Source: Candidatus Aminicenantota bacterium (GTDB lineage: Bacteria > Acidobacteriota > Aminicenantia > UBA2199). Taken from it: a stretch of 6,073 bases of DNA. Every line of letters starts with the position of its first letter. Positions within the stretch are counted from its first letter, which is position 1. This document shows, piece after piece, positions 4,899-6,073 of the stretch. Under the pieces are notes generated by a model, which had not been told where the DNA came from, did not search any database, and worked only from the letters and a program-made list of their open reading frames with translations. The position numbers and the translations under genes were made by a program. Where the stretch lies: positions 1 to 6,073 of the forward strand of contig JAGLQR010000116.1 in the NCBI GenBank assembly GCA_023136725.1, in the 5' to 3' direction.

Positions 4899-6073
4899 AT
4901 GTTAGGATGCAGTTATGGAAAATTATTCAAAACAACGGTAGCCGGAGGATCATACCAGGAAGGATTATCCATCAACATCCAGGGTGTTCCGCCCGGGTAC
5001 CCTATTACGGAAGAGGAGATATACAGGGAATTGATGCTGCGGAAACCGGGACAGGGAGAATTAACATCTCCCCGCCGTGAAGCAGATGTCCCTATAATTT
5101 ACAGTGGGGTCAATGCTGCAGATACAATGCCCGGATTTTCCAATGAGGGGCTGACGAACGGTACTCCCCTGGTGATCCTTATACCCAATGTGGACAGGCA
5201 TTTTGAACATATCGAACAATACAGGAGCACTAACCGGACACCAAGGCCCGGACATGCTTCGTATGCATCCTATAAAAAATATGGAGAAAATGATGACTCT
5301 ATAGGAGCCGGATTTTTCAGCGGCCGGTACACATCAACCATAGTCGCAGCCGGAGTAGTGGCAAAGAGGATCCTTAGCGATCATGGAATAACCGTCACAG
5401 CTTATGTTAAAGAAGCAGCCGGAATATCAATGCCTTATATGGATATTGAAAAGATCAGGAGAGCGGGTGAAAAGTACAGAGAAGCGAGAAAAGAGATAGA
5501 CCCGATATATAGAGAGATCTTCAAAAATGCCCTCTTTAAAAAGGGTATGCGGTTCTTTGAAAAAGCATCAATATTATCAGAACTGGAAAAAAAGATACCT
5601 GCAATTCCGAGACCATCTTATGACGAAAATGAGATAAAGGAACGATACGGAGTACATCCGGAACTCTTCTGCCCGCATGTTGAGACAGCTGATGCAATGA
5701 CGGCAGAGATCATGAAGATAGCACGGGAAGGAGATTCCTCCGGAGGTATAATTGAGGTAGTTATCACCGGTGTTCCTGCAGGTGTCGGAGAGCCGGTATT
5801 CAGAAAACTTGACGGGGAACTTGCGGGCTTGATGAACATAGGGGCTGTAAAAGCCGTTGAGATCGGATCGGGAATTCAGGCCGCAACAATGAAAGGATCT
5901 GAATCAAATGATCAGATCAGAGCAGAGCAGGATAATGTTATTTTCAACTCCAACAATGCCGGTGGCATTACAGGAGGATTGAGTACGGGTCAGGACATTA
6001 TTGCCCGTGTCGCAGTAAAACCAACCCCGACAATAGCAAAAGATCAGAAAACAATTGACAAAATAAGCCTGGA
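4899..6073 (+). CDS. aroC: Divergent chorismate synthase homologue, 3'-truncated by window edge
   Basis: Homologous to chorismate synthase, the last pathway step (EPSP to chorismate, needing reduced FMN). 391 codons are visible and no stop is reached; the usual RHDPC-type C-terminal segment is still missing, so the full protein would exceed the usual 350-400 residues. Recognised: GKLFKTT (7-13), GVPPGYP, RKPGQG, SPRRE, RPGHA with active-site H119, GxxSGRxT (138-145), GVPAGVGEPVF, AVEIG, and SNNAGG (351-356) followed by KPTPTI. Departures: the GESHG motif is GGSYQ (16-20), so the first active-site His is Tyr19; GGGRxSARET is GAGFFSGRYT (136-145); RPGHAD is RPGHAS. There are also insertions of about 10 residues near 75-85 and about 60 residues near 180-250, the larger one charged and probably helical. 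The fold and operon position argue for chorismate synthesis; the substitutions make an altered mechanism, altered substrate or reduced activity possible. The family call is sure; the exact activity is not. Confidence 0.85.
   Translation, partial: MLGCSYGKLFKTTVAGGSYQEGLSINIQGVPPGYPITEEEIYRELMLRKPGQGELTSPRREADVPIIYSGVNAADTMPGFSNEGLTNGTPLVILIPNVDRHFEHIEQYRSTNRTPRPGHASYASYKKYGENDDSIGAGFFSGRYTSTIVAAGVVAKRILSDHGITVTAYVKEAAGISMPYMDIEKIRRAGEKYREARKEIDPIYREIFKNALFKKGMRFFEKASILSELEKKIPAIPRPSYDENEIKERYGVHPELFCPHVETADAMTAEIMKIAREGDSSGGIIEVVITGVPAGVGEPVFRKLDGELAGLMNIGAVKAVEIGSGIQAATMKGSESNDQIRAEQDNVIFNSNNAGGITGGLSTGQDIIARVAVKPTPTIAKDQKTIDKISL

Noticed and set aside
5949..5966. SNNAGG in the AroC-like protein instead of SNHAGG
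   Set aside because: This position varies among working chorismate synthases (for example Arg in some Bacillus-type enzymes as I recall them), so I do not count it as an active-site anomaly.
1..6073. CRISPR arrays, tRNA or rRNA genes, insertion sequences, phage attachment sites
   Set aside because: No spaced direct repeats, cloverleaf-like segments, transposase motifs or terminal inverted repeats were seen anywhere in the window.

Overview
The window is most likely bacterial. Three things point that way: a complete 3-dehydroquinate synthase of the bacterial type, Shine-Dalgarno sequences (GGGGG, GGAAGGAG, AAGGGAGA, AGGAG) in front of most starts, and tightly overlapping genes. I cannot place it in a phylum. 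The genes use many AGA/AGG and ATA codons, GATC tetranucleotides are strikingly frequent, and the 245 bp gap between the two transcription units is clearly A+T-rich.

Layout. Positions 1-596 (minus strand) hold the 5' part of a NYN/LabA-like (PIN-fold) RNase domain protein, followed by what looks like the beginning of an OST-HTH/LOTUS domain; the gene runs off the left edge. Positions 597-841 are a divergent control region with a likely promoter for the leftward gene, a 10-bp palindrome, a long imperfect inverted repeat and a possible 18-codon leader ORF. From 842 to the right edge runs one rightward shikimate-pathway operon: aroB, aroD (type I dehydroquinase), aroE, aroA and an aroC-like gene cut by the right edge. 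The first four genes overlap by 14, 14 and 11 bp; the last starts 34 bp after aroA with its own ribosome binding site.

How it works together. The genes follow the order of the chemical steps: DAHP to 3-dehydroquinate (AroB), to 3-dehydroshikimate (AroD), to shikimate (AroE), then, after a kinase step, shikimate-3-phosphate to EPSP (AroA) and EPSP to chorismate (AroC). No intact shikimate kinase is present in the window. However, AroE carries an extra ~100-residue C-terminal tail that looks like a shortened, decayed shikimate kinase, sitting where the kinase step would fall in the gene order.

The parts most worth a second look are the AroE tail and the AroC-like protein. The latter is clearly a chorismate synthase homologue, but it has Tyr in place of an active-site His, several other changed motif positions and an insertion of about 60 residues. 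AroB, AroD and AroA keep all the catalytic residues I checked.
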